Notes: generated from the sequence alone by a model not told the origin. 56,480 nt of DNA from Bacteroidota bacterium (GCA_024743405.1 JANSWP010000044.1:1-56480); one strand, 5' to 3'; numbered from the stretch's first letter, positions 9,501 to 18,820 are shown. Made by a program: numbers and translations.

Positions 9501-11825
9501 CTAGAAATTAAAAGTTAAACCAACACTCGGCAAGATTGGGAGTTGATCCACTCTTTCAAAAGTTTCTCTATCTACAAAAAAGATATTATCACGGTTATAA
9601 GCATTTGTTACACTTACGACAGCTTCTAAATTTGAATATTTAGAGAAGATAAAAGTTCTCTTTAAAGACAAGTCCATTCTATGATAAGAAGGTAAACGGC
9701 CCCCATTTCTATCTTCATCTAAGATAACACCTAAATCCCCGTTTTCAGACAAAATATCAGTTGTAATTCCATCTGTAAAATTGAACTCTTCATAAAACCC
9801 TTGAGTCAAAGTAAACGGAAACCCTGTACCGCCATTCCATCGAGCTGCAGCTTCCCAAGCACCATCTTTACCAAAACTATAAGTCAATAGAATATTTGCA
9901 TTGTGTCGGCGATCAAAAATGGTTGGATATTCCTGTGTTCCATCATCTCTATTAACAAACCCTAAAGAATAGGTGGCCCATAAAAATAATTTTTGCGTTT
10001 GGTATCTCATTGAAACATCCAATCCATAGGCGTCTCCAGTTTCAATGGTAAAGTTAGGATCCGAATTAATTCGCTTATTTCTATTGATTTGAATCAATTG
10101 GGTAAATCCTTTATAGTAGCCCTCTACATTTAATTCGAGATTTGACAGTAAATCATACTCTACTCCCGCAACTCCATGAAAAGATGTTTGTAATCTACTA
10201 TCAGGTTTCCCATTATTTGAAAAAGGGTCAAAAACTTGCTCTTCTGGTCCAGCTAGAAAACCCTGGAATAAATTAATAACGTCCAATTCATTTACACTAC
10301 TCACTAAATTTTGAGAATACATACCTCCTGCAAACTTAAATCTCAAATCATCTGTTGCATTATATTTAGCTCCAAGGCGAGGTTCAATCTTGGTCTCTTC
10401 TTGAGAGATATAAAACTGCGCCCGTAAGCTAGGCTCAAAGATCCAATTACCCCATTTTTGTTTCAATCTTATAAATCCTGCCAACTCTGTCGTCGCATTT
10501 TCATCCTTTATAGTGTTGCCTAAAAAGTTTTTAAACTCGAAATCAGTATCAAAACCATTTACCTCAAATCCATATTTCACCTCATTTCTCAAACCAAAAT
10601 AAGAAAAGTCCAAAATCGCATTAAAAGCAGTAATACCACTAGTTCTTGGATTCCCATCTACTTCCGAAAGGTTGACTTCATAATCTGAAAAGGCTAATGT
10701 TCCTCCAATAATTACATTTGAATTAGGAGGTACAACCGTAAAATTTGTTCCGGCACCGACTGCATCCCATTTTAGTTCTGTCAAACCAACATAATCGACT
10801 TTATCACTAAAATTAAAGCCAAAAACATTGAATTTTGAGCCATTGGAGGTATTAAATGAAAGTTTACCATATAAATCTGTAAAACTAAATGGTAATTCAT
10901 CAACCGACAATCCTACTGCCGTAGTGTCACCCGAAGGTGGTTGATACAAATTTGAATTAACGGCATAATCATATAGTAATGGAGAAGTCTTGTCTATATA
11001 TGATTTTTTTGCCGTAAAAATAAAAGAAGTACTTCCTTCTCCTTCTTGAAATTTTTTGATCGGTCCCTCTACCAAGACTTTCCCTTGAAATGGATTGGCA
11101 GCAATTTGCCCAGACAATCTCTTTTTATTTCCTTCTCTTGTTTTTAAATCTACAATCGCAGAAATTCTCCCTCCATATTCTGCATTAAATCCACCAGTTA
11201 ATACATCAACCGTTTTAATAATTTCTGTTTCGAAAACAGAGAAAAAACCAATGGAATGAAAAGGGTTATAAATAGTCATTCCATCCAAAAGGATTTTATT
11301 TTGAATGGGCGATCCACCTCTGATATAAATTTGTCCTCCTTGGTCACCAGAAGAAAGGATACCTGGAATGACTGTCAAATATTGTGCAATATCAGCTTGC
11401 CCTCCAGTAGAAGGAAGTGATTTAATTTGGGAAGCAGAAACTGTTACTTTCGAAATTTGGACATCTGATCGAGCTTTTTCTCTTCTAGCCGAAACGTCTA
11501 CAACTCCTAAATTAACCCCAGAAGACATGAATATTTGTTGGGTAGTAATACGGCTATTTCTTATTTTTATATCAACAGCAATGCTATCATACCCTATATA
11601 GGTTGCCACTACTTTATAATCTCCTTCCGGAACATTACCAATACTAAAAAATCCATTCTCGTCGGTATTGGTACCAAGGTCGGTTCCTTGCAATATTATG
11701 TTTCCAAAAATAATGGGTTCACCTGATTCTTTATCATAAACATTCCCACGAATTGTACCTCCTTGCTGAGCAAAAACGGTAATTCCCAAAAATAGAAAAG
11801 AAAAAAAGAAGAAAATCTTTTTCAT
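9501..11825 (-). CDS. TonB-dependent outer-membrane receptor with carboxypeptidase-regulatory-like domain
   Basis: 774 residues. The signal peptide is residues 1-20 (ending VFAQ). A carboxypeptidase-regulatory-like beta domain spans about 22-105 (IRGNVYDKESGEPI). The TonB plug spans about 125-230, with IYIRGGSPIQNKILLDGM and LTGGFNAEYGGRISAIVDLK. The rest is a beta-barrel ending in phenylalanine (GLTFNF). It lacks a SusD partner and is monocistronic, with its own promoter-like box and terminator, so the substrate is unknown. It is not obviously a siderophore or glycan receptor; the family label is secure and the ligand is not. Confidence 0.92.
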   Translation of the reverse strand: MKKIFFFFSFLFLGITVFAQQGGTIRGNVYDKESGEPIIFGNIILQGTDLGTNTDENGFFSIGNVPEGDYKVVATYIGYDSIAVDIKIRNSRITTQQIFMSSGVNLGVVDVSARREKARSDVQISKVTVSASQIKSLPSTGGQADIAQYLTVIPGILSSGDQGGQIYIRGGSPIQNKILLDGMTIYNPFHSIGFFSVFETEIIKTVDVLTGGFNAEYGGRISAIVDLKTREGNKKRLSGQIAANPFQGKVLVEGPIKKFQEGEGSTSFIFTAKKSYIDKTSPLLYDYAVNSNLYQPPSGDTTAVGLSVDELPFSFTDLYGKLSFNTSNGSKFNVFGFNFSDKVDYVGLTELKWDAVGAGTNFTVVPPNSNVIIGGTLAFSDYEVNLSEVDGNPRTSGITAFNAILDFSYFGLRNEVKYGFEVNGFDTDFEFKNFLGNTIKDENATTELAGFIRLKQKWGNWIFEPSLRAQFYISQEETKIEPRLGAKYNATDDLRFKFAGGMYSQNLVSSVNELDVINLFQGFLAGPEEQVFDPFSNNGKPDSRLQTSFHGVAGVEYDLLSNLELNVEGYYKGFTQLIQINRNKRINSDPNFTIETGDAYGLDVSMRYQTQKLFLWATYSLGFVNRDDGTQEYPTIFDRRHNANILLTYSFGKDGAWEAAARWNGGTGFPFTLTQGFYEEFNFTDGITTDILSENGDLGVILDEDRNGGRLPSYHRMDLSLKRTFIFSKYSNLEAVVSVTNAYNRDNIFFVDRETFERVDQLPILPSVGLTFNF

Positions 11826-11894
11826 AACTTAATTAAAATGGTTAATGAATACCGATAAATAAATATTTATCCTTCCTCATTTGAAAAACGGGTG

Positions 11895-11902
11895 CAAATA
11901 TA
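11895..11902 (-). promoter_or_regulatory. Candidate -7 box for the TonB receptor gene
   Basis: The minus strand reads TATATTTG followed by CACCC, a textbook Bacteroidota -7 element about 70 bp before the receptor start codon. No clear -33 TTG is placed at the usual spacing. Confidence 0.55.
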
Positions 11903-12078
11903 CACCTATACCTTTTGCGGATAGGAGAAACTTATGTCTTTTTGTCAACAAATATTGATAAGGAAATAAGAATCTAGTAGAGACAACCGGTTGGGTAATA
12001 AATTCTAGGCATTTATATTAATGGTGGAAGATTAGGAAAAGGAGAATCCTAATTTTAAAATCAAAAACAAACTTCTTT

Positions 12079-12240
12079 AGGGAGTAGGAAGCAAATAACC
12101 TACCCATTTCACTTGCTCTTTTTCCTTTATTTTTCGTTAAAAATACTCACCATACCTATGGGTATATCTGTGTTTTTTGCCTCGACTGAATAAAAAATAG
12201 CTATGCAAAATTTGGTTACCTTATTTATTTCCTACTCCCT
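12079..12240 (-). repeat. Hairpin element copy A
   Basis: The ends form a perfect 12-bp inverted repeat (agggagtaggaa at 12079-12090, its complement at 12229-12240), with imperfect complementarity continuing inward for about 30 bp. The 50-nt core at 12135-12184, read on the minus strand, differs from the core of copy B at only about four positions. Its arms are also homologous to copy B throughout, so A and B are whole copies in opposite orientation. It fills most of the 414-bp gap between the TonB receptor start and the exonuclease stop and abuts that stop codon. It has no coding potential. It could be a miniature mobile element, an RNA structure or a transcription-ending hairpin. Confidence 0.85.
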
Positions 12241-12995
12241 TATCTACCCACAAAAATGATTTGATCTTCTTCCATGATGGGCATTAGTTTAAATTTAAAA
12301 AATAATTGGGCAGTAGCTAAAACATCCTTTTCACAATAAATCGCAATTCGTTCTAATTCTTTATTTTCCCAGTAGACTCTTCCAACTTCTGAGCCATCAA
12401 TATCATCTTTAGGAGACGGAAACCCTAGTACAGCCGCCAACATTTTTAGAGAAGTGTACGACTTTCTATCCCCAAACTTCCAAAGTTCCATAGTATCCAA
12501 AAGATGTTTGGTCTCCCAAGGCTTTTTACCTTGTATATCCAGCATTTTTGGAAAAGGCAATTGGTTAATGACCATTCTTCGGCAGATATAGGGAATATCA
12601 AATTCTTTAATATTGTGCCCACACAAGTAATGTTTATAAGGATCTTTGTAATGTTGGGTCAATAACTCACAAAATGACTGAAGTAAAGCCTTTTCATCAT
12701 CATCAGCGTAGGACTTTAACCGAATAACTAGTTTTTTATCCGTTGCTCTTCTTGTCACAAAACCAACGGAGATACAAACTATTTTTCCAAATTCTGCAAA
12801 AATTGCAGCTTTCTCTGGGTACAATGCTGCTGCCTCCTCTTCTGTTACCTCTTCATCATATTTTCTTAACACTTGTTTTGATTTCATTTGCCATAATTTC
12901 TTGAAATCATCGTTTAAGTCTTCATATGTAGGTTTTTCCGAAACACATTCTACATCTAGAAAGAGGACATTTGAAATATCAATTTTATCAAGCAT
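12240..12995 (-). CDS. Predicted 3'-5' exonuclease, PolB-like (DnaQ/RNase H fold)
   Basis: 251 residues. Three exonuclease motifs are in order: ExoI FLDVEC with acidic residues D14 and E16, ExoII CGHNIKEFDIPYICRR in the middle, and ExoIII YCEKDVLATAQLFFKF near the C-terminus. The order and spacing match the predicted PolB-related exonucleases (DNA_pol_B_exo2, PF10108). A metal-dependent 3'-5' nuclease activity on DNA or RNA is expected from the family, but the physiological substrate is unknown. It is a single gene, bracketed by hairpin elements A and B in opposite orientations. Confidence 0.88.
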   Translation of the reverse strand: MLDKIDISNVLFLDVECVSEKPTYEDLNDDFKKLWQMKSKQVLRKYDEEVTEEEAAALYPEKAAIFAEFGKIVCISVGFVTRRATDKKLVIRLKSYADDDEKALLQSFCELLTQHYKDPYKHYLCGHNIKEFDIPYICRRMVINQLPFPKMLDIQGKKPWETKHLLDTMELWKFGDRKSYTSLKMLAAVLGFPSPKDDIDGSEVGRVYWENKELERIAIYCEKDVLATAQLFFKFKLMPIMEEDQIIFVGR

Positions 12996-13437
12996 GATTA
13001 AGCGTATTTGAGTTTTTCAAGGTTAAAATAGCGCATTTACGACCCTATATTAAGGGTAGTAACTTGGGCAAGTTAGCCATTTTTAATATTTTGAAAAATT
13101 CGTTTGGCTTAATTTTAAGACTCCTCCACCCAATTAAGATTGAGGGAAACCTATAAAATGAAGGAGAAATAAAAATAGACGTACAAAAAACAATACACGC
13201 AAATTATTCTAAATCAACATATTACAAAATTCAATAATTTTAAACTAGTAATAATATCCACACTTTTTTTCTTTTATCAAAAGACACTTTAATTTTGTGA
13301 AATTCAATCCATAAAAGTATCATGTGATTCTAGTGGATTTAATAAAACAAAAGAGCAGGATTATTTTTCTTGACAAAATCAAAAACGATTGAAAGAGACT
13401 GTGCAATAAAAAAATTATTCACTTGTCTTTCTTAGTA
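12996..13437. other. Gene-free stretch upstream of element B
   Basis: This is AT-rich sequence without a plausible coding frame. Two short stems are visible: accct/agggt at 13042-13057, and aactt/aagtt closing a 4-nt loop at 13061-13074. Nothing matches a known RNA family by eye. Confidence 0.5.
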
Positions 13438-13597
13438 AGGGAGGAGGAAATAAATAAGTTACCCAAATTTTAGGAAGTTATTTTTTTTAGACGAGGCAAA
13501 AAACGCAGACATACCCAAAGGTATGGCGAGTATTTTTAACGATGTATAAAAGAAAAGTAACAAGTAAAATGGGAAGGTTATATTTTTTCTCCTCCCT
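13438..13597 (+). repeat. Hairpin element copy B
   Basis: The outer arms agggaggag (13438-13446) and ctcctccct (13589-13597) are complementary, and complementarity continues imperfectly inward. The 50-nt core is 13492-13541, with a central 6-bp stem catacc/ggtatg and a caaa loop. Read on opposite strands, A and B can be aligned along their full length. The element ends only 20 bp before the ATG of the coiled-coil protein at 13618, so it should lie in or at the edge of that gene's leader or promoter. Confidence 0.87.
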
Positions 13598-13617
13598 AAC
13601 GACCAAAAATAGATATC

Positions 13618-14598
13618 ATGGCACAAAATGATTCAAAGCAAAGATTAATAGCAATTGCAGCCGTCGTAGTTATTGCCTTGTTGGCGGTTAATGCCTTTTT
13701 GCTTTACAATAAATATATGCAAGATAAGGTTATCGCCCAACAACAAGTAGAAATTGACGATGCCCAAAAATTAGAGGAGGAATTAACTAATCAACTTGAC
13801 AAAGCATATACCGAAATTGAAGCTAATAGAGGGGAAAATGAAGAATTAGAAGCGATGCTAGACCAAAGAGAAGCCGAATTAGATGAAGCAAAATCTCGTA
13901 TCGCTGGTTTGATAAAAAGTGGAAAAGACCTCAAACGAGCACGAGCTGAATTAAACAATCTAATGATTCAAAATGAACAGTTTACCGCAGAGGTGACTCA
14001 ACTAAGGCAACAAGTTGAATATCTTAAAGGTGAAAACTCTCAATTAGTCGATAAAACACAGTCTCTGGAACAAGACCTTGGGGCTCAAAAACAGGCAACT
14101 CAAAGCCTTGAGGAAGAGAAAGCAAGCTTGGCGGCTGAAAAACAAAATATCAGCTCACAAAGAGATAATCTTGCAAAAACTGTCAATTTTGCATCAGTCG
14201 TAAAGGTTCAAAATATTGGCGTAACGGGGATGAAAACAAAAGGAAACGGAAAAGCTGTCAAAAAGAATTATGCAAAAAATATTGATCACTTAAAAGTTTG
14301 TTTTAAAACTACTGTGAATGAAGTCGCCAATGCAGGTATAGAACAATTTTATGTACGAATAGTGAATCCAATTGGTGAAACAATGGCAATTGAGGAATTA
14401 GGTTCAGGCAAAATCATTAACAAAAAGACAAGAGAAGAAATTCTTTTTACGCAAGTAAAAGAATATGATTATGCAAATGATGAAACGGATTTGTGTTTCA
14501 ATTGGGAGCCCAATGCGCCTTTTCAAAAAGGAAGTTATAATGTAGAAATATATAACAAAGGATATCTTGCTGGAAAAGGAAGCTTTTCTTTGAAGTAA
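13618..14598 (+). CDS. Membrane-anchored coiled-coil protein of unknown function
   Basis: 326 residues, not recognised as a named family. Residues 9-32 form a transmembrane helix. Residues 36-190 are a nearly uninterrupted coiled coil rich in E, Q, K and A. A compact C-terminal domain of about 125 residues looks beta-rich and contains two cysteines and the ends FQKGSYNVEIYNKGYLAGKG. The likely topology is a short cytoplasmic N-terminus with the coiled coil and terminal domain in the periplasm. Coiled coils of this type are often mislabelled SMC-like; nothing here supports an ATPase. Hairpin element B lies directly upstream and a good terminator follows. Confidence 0.8.
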   Translation: MAQNDSKQRLIAIAAVVVIALLAVNAFLLYNKYMQDKVIAQQQVEIDDAQKLEEELTNQLDKAYTEIEANRGENEELEAMLDQREAELDEAKSRIAGLIKSGKDLKRARAELNNLMIQNEQFTAEVTQLRQQVEYLKGENSQLVDKTQSLEQDLGAQKQATQSLEEEKASLAAEKQNISSQRDNLAKTVNFASVVKVQNIGVTGMKTKGNGKAVKKNYAKNIDHLKVCFKTTVNEVANAGIEQFYVRIVNPIGETMAIEELGSGKIINKKTREEILFTQVKEYDYANDETDLCFNWEPNAPFQKGSYNVEIYNKGYLAGKGSFSLK

Positions 14599-14624
14599 AA
14601 TAAACCATCATTATTAAAAAAAGG

Positions 14625-14656
14625 AAGCCCAGAACTTGAATAAGATCTGGGCTTTT
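14625..14656 (+). terminator. Rho-independent terminator after the coiled-coil gene
   Basis: A 9-bp stem (aagcccaga at 14625-14633, tctgggctt at 14646-14654) is followed by T residues. It lies 26 bp after the stop codon at 14598. Confidence 0.85.
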
Positions 14657-14679
14657 CACTTATAAAAAACCATTTTACG

Positions 14680-14708
14680 AATGAGAAAGACCTACTGTCT
14701 TTCTCATT
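14680..14708 (-). terminator. Hairpin at the 3' end of the CBS-protein gene
   Basis: A perfect 12-bp stem (14680-14691 against 14697-14708) has a 5-nt loop and lies 8 bp past the stop codon of the minus-strand CBS gene. No long U-tract follows, so it may be a weak terminator or an mRNA-stabilising end. Confidence 0.55.
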
Positions 14709-14716
14709 TGAAAAAC

Positions 14717-15163
14717 TTACGCAATCAAGGTGGGCTCATTAAATGCGTAATTTAGCAAATCAAAAGTGGTGAGTATTCCTAATAATTTATTTTCATTGTC
14801 CACGACTGGCATAGCATGAAAAAGGTTCTCTTTAAAAATACCAATAGCAATCTCGGCTGTATCATTCACTTTCAATTTTACGACCTTAGTCGTCATTATT
14901 TCTTTTACTAAGAGAGATCGATAAAGGGCTTTATTAAATTCCTGAGCATCTTTGATTTTGAATAAGGTCATTCCATGTTGTATTCGGTTGAAATCCGTAC
15001 TACTAACGATACCTTCAACCTCTCCATTTTTTCCAATAACTGGAATATGATGGATACTATTTTTCTTAAAAATCTCAGCAACCTTATCTACACAATCATT
15101 TGATTCTACAAAAATGACATCTGAAGTCATTAATTCACTTACGCTAATATTTTTGTTAATCAT
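14717..15163 (-). CDS. Tandem CBS-domain protein
   Basis: 148 residues made almost entirely of two CBS motifs: residues about 8-65 (VSELMTSDVIFVESNDCVDKVAEIF, then HHIPVIGKNGEVEGIVSSTDF) and about 86-146 (VKEIMTTKVVKLKVNDTAEIAIGIF, then HAMPVVDNENKLLGILTTFDLL). Such Bateman modules bind adenosine nucleotides and usually sense energy state. There is no attached enzyme or transporter domain, and the neighbours give no partner, so the target is unknown. Confidence 0.92.
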   Translation of the reverse strand: MINKNISVSELMTSDVIFVESNDCVDKVAEIFKKNSIHHIPVIGKNGEVEGIVSSTDFNRIQHGMTLFKIKDAQEFNKALYRSLLVKEIMTTKVVKLKVNDTAEIAIGIFKENLFHAMPVVDNENKLLGILTTFDLLNYAFNEPTLIA

Positions 15164-15351
15164 GGTAATGTAATTTTGTTTTATTAGACCAAAATTAACT
15201 ACTAGGTGCTCTAGTGCTAATGACTTTTGTCAGCCTATGCAACTGATTTTTATCAGTTAATTGTATTGGGTCCTTTATCGAAGACCAATAGTGAAAACCT
15301 AATTTGAAAAATATTGAAAATGAACACCTATTCAAAAGAAAAAATAAGTTG

Positions 15352-15359
15352 TAAATTTG
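15352..15359 (+). promoter_or_regulatory. Candidate -7 box for the gene at 15383
   Basis: TAAATTTG matches TAnnTTTG and lies 23 bp before the GTG start at 15383, which fits a short leader. No convincing -33 element is present. Confidence 0.4.
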
Positions 15360-15382
15360 TCAGGTAACCAAAAGAACGATTT

Positions 15383-15946
15383 GTGGAAAATAAAATAGTT
15401 GATAAAGTATCGCGATCATTTAGCCTGGAGTTACCAGCTAGGGAAACACTTGACGATTATCTCGACTTGGTCTTACCAGAAGTTCGCCAATGGGGAGAAG
15501 ACTTGAATGAAAAAGAACATTATGTTTCGAAGGGAGGAAAACCATGGCAAGAAATCAGAGATGATGAAGGTTTTCACGAAGCAGTTCTACATTTTTTTAA
15601 TGACGGTGGGGAATATCTTGAATCCGTAGATGGTAATATTTCAAAAGGGCGGTGGCGTCTTTTAGATGGAAGTAATAAAATGATCTTAGAACGGGGTAAT
15701 CGTTCTGAATTATATGAATTGGCTTTTTTAAGTTCTGCTTTTTTCATCTTAAAAAAACATGGAAATAACAGGGGTAAAAATAAATATTTCGTGATGGGCT
15801 ACGAGCCATATATGAGAGGATTAGAATGGAGAGATTACGTCGAATTATTATTTAATACTTATCGAAGTCAACAAACAACTTATAAAACGCTTGCCATTGT
15901 ATTATTGATTTTACTGACAATCATCATCTTATTTTCCATTTTTTGA
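15383..15946 (+). CDS. Tail-anchored hypothetical protein
   Basis: 187 residues, starting with GTG at 15383; this is the only start in frame after the promoter-like box. I do not recognise the family. Most of the chain is soluble and charged, with an alpha/beta look and segments such as GRWRLLDGSNKMILERG and KYFVMGYEP. It ends in a single hydrophobic helix (about residues 166-187, VLLILLTIIILFSIF), so the protein is probably C-terminally anchored in the inner membrane facing the cytoplasm. There is no obvious functional link to its neighbours. Confidence 0.72.
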   Translation: MENKIVDKVSRSFSLELPARETLDDYLDLVLPEVRQWGEDLNEKEHYVSKGGKPWQEIRDDEGFHEAVLHFFNDGGEYLESVDGNISKGRWRLLDGSNKMILERGNRSELYELAFLSSAFFILKKHGNNRGKNKYFVMGYEPYMRGLEWRDYVELLFNTYRSQQTTYKTLAIVLLILLTIIILFSIF

Positions 15947-16030
15947 TTTAATAAACAACAACAAAGGCTTCTTTTAAGAATTCAAAACTTTACCTTTAGT
16001 CGTATGTTAATTGAGCAACTAATTATCTAA

Positions 16031-16429
16031 ATGCGACGATTCGAAAAATACCGCCTAAAACTTGCACTAGGAATTTTATCCTTTTTCCTTATCGGCATCT
16101 TTCACAAACCAGTTTTGGAGGGTCTTCATTTCCTTTCTCATTTAAATGATTATTCAATGGGCAACTATGCCATTCACGGATTAGAATCCCATAAAACAGA
16201 TCATCAACATTTTGTAATTAATATCCTAAATGACCAATCAAACAATACTGGTCAAGATTTACCCAACAAGCAAGATAAGACTAAATTAATCAATAAACTC
16301 CATCAATTCTCCTATCAGAATGAGACCACAATAAATACTTCAATTAATAAAAATGAGCTAAATTTTTCTTCAATATTTAAACTCCAATTTAACTTCCCTA
16401 AAATCCCATCTCCTCCTCCTAGATCTTAA
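16031..16429 (+). CDS. Small secreted or membrane protein preceding a TonB receptor, His-containing
   Basis: 132 residues. Residues 10-24 are hydrophobic (signal peptide or anchor). The middle carries clustered histidines (GLHFLSHLNDYS, ESHKTDHQHF) and the C-terminus ends PKIPSPPPRS. It is 82 bp upstream of the TonB receptor with a His-rich plug and on the same strand. Small proteins with Pro-rich tails often precede metal-linked TonB receptors in Bacteroidota, so a role in metal handling is a reasonable guess. The sequence alone does not prove function, and no named domain was recognised. Confidence 0.65.
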   Translation: MRRFEKYRLKLALGILSFFLIGIFHKPVLEGLHFLSHLNDYSMGNYAIHGLESHKTDHQHFVINILNDQSNNTGQDLPNKQDKTKLINKLHQFSYQNETTINTSINKNELNFSSIFKLQFNFPKIPSPPPRS

Positions 16430-16511
16430 TATTTTACTGATTCCTCTTCATTTTTTCTATTCTGTTTTGATCTATTGAAAAGCCTTCGTCTTTTTCAACA
16501 GATTCCCTTAA

Positions 16512-18752
16512 ATGAATACAATCATGTTAAAATATACTTTAATTCTCTTCTCTTTTTTCAATATATCCCTAATGTCTGGACAAAGCATTAAAGGGTCAGT
16601 ATCTGATAAGTTAGGCGTTCCTGTTCAAGATGCTTTTGTATTAATGAACAATGGTAAAATACATGCCCATACCAATGAATTAGGCATTTTTCAGTGTGAA
16701 AAATCCAAGATCGGCGACACTTTAAATATTAGTTATCTAGGATTTGAAACAGCACGAATCATACTAGAGCGAAAACATTTCGATAAAGATTTGACGGTTA
16801 TTTTGAAAGAGAAATCTTTTGACTTAAATCAAGTCGTATTATCTAATAGCATTCGATCAGTTAATCAAATATCAAGCATTGATTTAAAAATCAACCCTGT
16901 AAATTCATCGCAAGAAATTCTTAGAAAAGTACCAGGACTTTTTATCGGACAACATGCGGGAGGTGGAAAAGCGGAACAACTATTCCTCAGAGGATTTGAC
17001 ATTGACCATGGGACAGATGTAAGTATTTCTGTAGATGGAATGCCCGTGAATATGGTCTCACATGCTCATGGTCAAGGGTATGCCGATTTACATTTCTTAA
17101 TACCTGAAACCATCGAAAGATTAGACTTTGGAAAGGGACCTTATTATTCGGACAAAGGAAATTTTACTACCGCTGGCTATGTTGATTTTCAAACTAAAAA
17201 TACTCTAGAAAAGAGTTCTGTAATACTAGAAATGGGGCGATTCAATACACTCCGAACAGTTGGTCTTTTTGATTTATTAAATAATGTGGAAAACCAAAAT
17301 GCTTATATCGCAGGAGAATACGTTTTGACAGACGGACCTGTTGAATCACCACAAAATTTTAATCGCATAAACTTAATGGGCAAATATTCGATTTCGATGC
17401 CCAACAATGATCTGCTGTCTCTGTTGGTTTCTCATTTTCAAAGTAAGTGGGATGCTTCAGGACAGATTCCACAACGAGCAATTGATTCAGGATTAATTTC
17501 CCGGTTTGGATCAATTGATGATACAGAAGGTGGCAATACAAGTCGAACCAACTTTGCGATCAATCATACAAAAACAATTGATCGACATGCTTTTGTAAAA
17601 AGCCGTGCCTATTTTTCACAATATGATTTTGAATTATTTTCCAATTTTACATTCTTTTTAAATGATCCAGAAAATGGTGATCAAATAAGACAAGTTGAAA
17701 ACCGAAATATCATGGGTTTTGAAAGTGTCTTAAATCAGAATTTAAAACTTGATAATTCGAATTTAGCTATTCAATTTGGTGGAGGTTTTCGATATGACAA
17801 TGTAGAAAATAATACCCTTTCACATACTTTAAACCGAAAAACTACGCTTGAAAATCTTTCATCGGGAGATGTCAATGAAACTAATTTTTATAGTTTCATC
17901 AATTCAGAATTTGATTTTGACAAACTCATTATCAACCCTGCTTTAAGGCTAGATTATTTCAAATTTAACTATAATGACGAATTGACCAGTACCTACCAAA
18001 CCCTTTCGGAAAATAAATTTTTCCTGAGTCCAAAATTGAATTTCCTATATAATCCAAACTTTCATTGGCAGTTTTTCCTCAAATCAGGTATTGGTTTTCA
18101 TTCAAATGATACCCGAGTCGTGGTCGCCCAAAATGGAAAAGAAATTCTACCTGCTGCCTATGGAATTGATCTAGGGTCGGTATGGAAACCGAAACCAAGA
18201 ATTTGGTTAACTGGCGCATTATGGGCTTTATTTTTAGACCAGGAATTTGTTTATGTAGGTGATGAAGGCGTCGTTGAACCAAGTGGAAAAACGCGTCGAA
18301 CTGGATTTGAATTTGGTGTTAGGTATCAAGCGACTAATTGGTTGTTTTTTGATTCTGATGTGAATTATACTTTAGCTCGTTCAACAGAAGAACCGGAAGG
18401 CACAGATTATATTCCGCTCGCCCCAGACTTGACGGCAGCAGGAGGTTTTTCTTTAAAAGCTCAAAATGGATTTTCGGGTGGGCTACGCTATCGATATTTG
18501 AAAAATCGTCCAGCGAATGAAGATGGCAGTATCACTGCTGAAGGGTACTTTTTACTTGACTTAAATCTCAATTACCAATTAAAAAATGTCACTTTTGGAA
18601 TAGTTGCTGAGAACTTATTGAATACAGAATGGAATGAAGCCCAATTTGCTACAGAATCGAGGTTACGCAACGAAACTGAAAGTGTAGAAGAATTGCACTT
18701 TACGCCAGGAATGCCGTTTTTTATTAAAGGAAGAGTGACTTATAGTTTTTGA
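16512..18752 (+). CDS. TonB-dependent receptor with His-rich plug (possible metal or metal-complex uptake)
   Basis: 746 residues. The signal peptide ends near residue 25 (MSGQS). A carboxypeptidase-regulatory-like domain spans about 26-105. The plug spans about 118-230 and contains FLRGFDIDHGTDVSISVDG at 158-176 and the His-rich stretch SHAHGQGYADLHFLIPE at 183-199. The beta-barrel ends in phenylalanine (GRVTYSF). The RGFDxDHGTD...SHAHGQGYADxHF signature marks a distinct receptor subfamily; the histidines suggest a metal ligand, but this is inference. An alternative start at the fifth codon (ATG at 16524) would give an equally good signal peptide. A bidirectional terminator follows. Confidence 0.9.
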   Translation: MNTIMLKYTLILFSFFNISLMSGQSIKGSVSDKLGVPVQDAFVLMNNGKIHAHTNELGIFQCEKSKIGDTLNISYLGFETARIILERKHFDKDLTVILKEKSFDLNQVVLSNSIRSVNQISSIDLKINPVNSSQEILRKVPGLFIGQHAGGGKAEQLFLRGFDIDHGTDVSISVDGMPVNMVSHAHGQGYADLHFLIPETIERLDFGKGPYYSDKGNFTTAGYVDFQTKNTLEKSSVILEMGRFNTLRTVGLFDLLNNVENQNAYIAGEYVLTDGPVESPQNFNRINLMGKYSISMPNNDLLSLLVSHFQSKWDASGQIPQRAIDSGLISRFGSIDDTEGGNTSRTNFAINHTKTIDRHAFVKSRAYFSQYDFELFSNFTFFLNDPENGDQIRQVENRNIMGFESVLNQNLKLDNSNLAIQFGGGFRYDNVENNTLSHTLNRKTTLENLSSGDVNETNFYSFINSEFDFDKLIINPALRLDYFKFNYNDELTSTYQTLSENKFFLSPKLNFLYNPNFHWQFFLKSGIGFHSNDTRVVVAQNGKEILPAAYGIDLGSVWKPKPRIWLTGALWALFLDQEFVYVGDEGVVEPSGKTRRTGFEFGVRYQATNWLFFDSDVNYTLARSTEEPEGTDYIPLAPDLTAAGGFSLKAQNGFSGGLRYRYLKNRPANEDGSITAEGYFLLDLNLNYQLKNVTFGIVAENLLNTEWNEAQFATESRLRNETESVEELHFTPGMPFFIKGRVTYSF

Positions 18753-18766
18753 TAAATTTGAAATAG

Positions 18767-18813
18767 AAAAAGGAATTTCTATCTATTAATTAGGGTAAAA
18801 ATTCCTTTTTTTT
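18767..18813. terminator. Bidirectional terminator between convergent genes
   Basis: aaaaaggaattt (18767-18778) pairs with its complement at 18799-18810 across a 20-nt loop. A runs and T runs flank both sides, so it can end both the plus-strand TonB receptor and the minus-strand ABC transporter gene. Confidence 0.85.
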
Positions 18814-18820
18814 CACAACC

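Noticed and set aside
12996-13437. Search for a tRNA or small RNA gene in the gap
   Set aside because: No cloverleaf-like arms or T-loop text was found; only short stems are visible.
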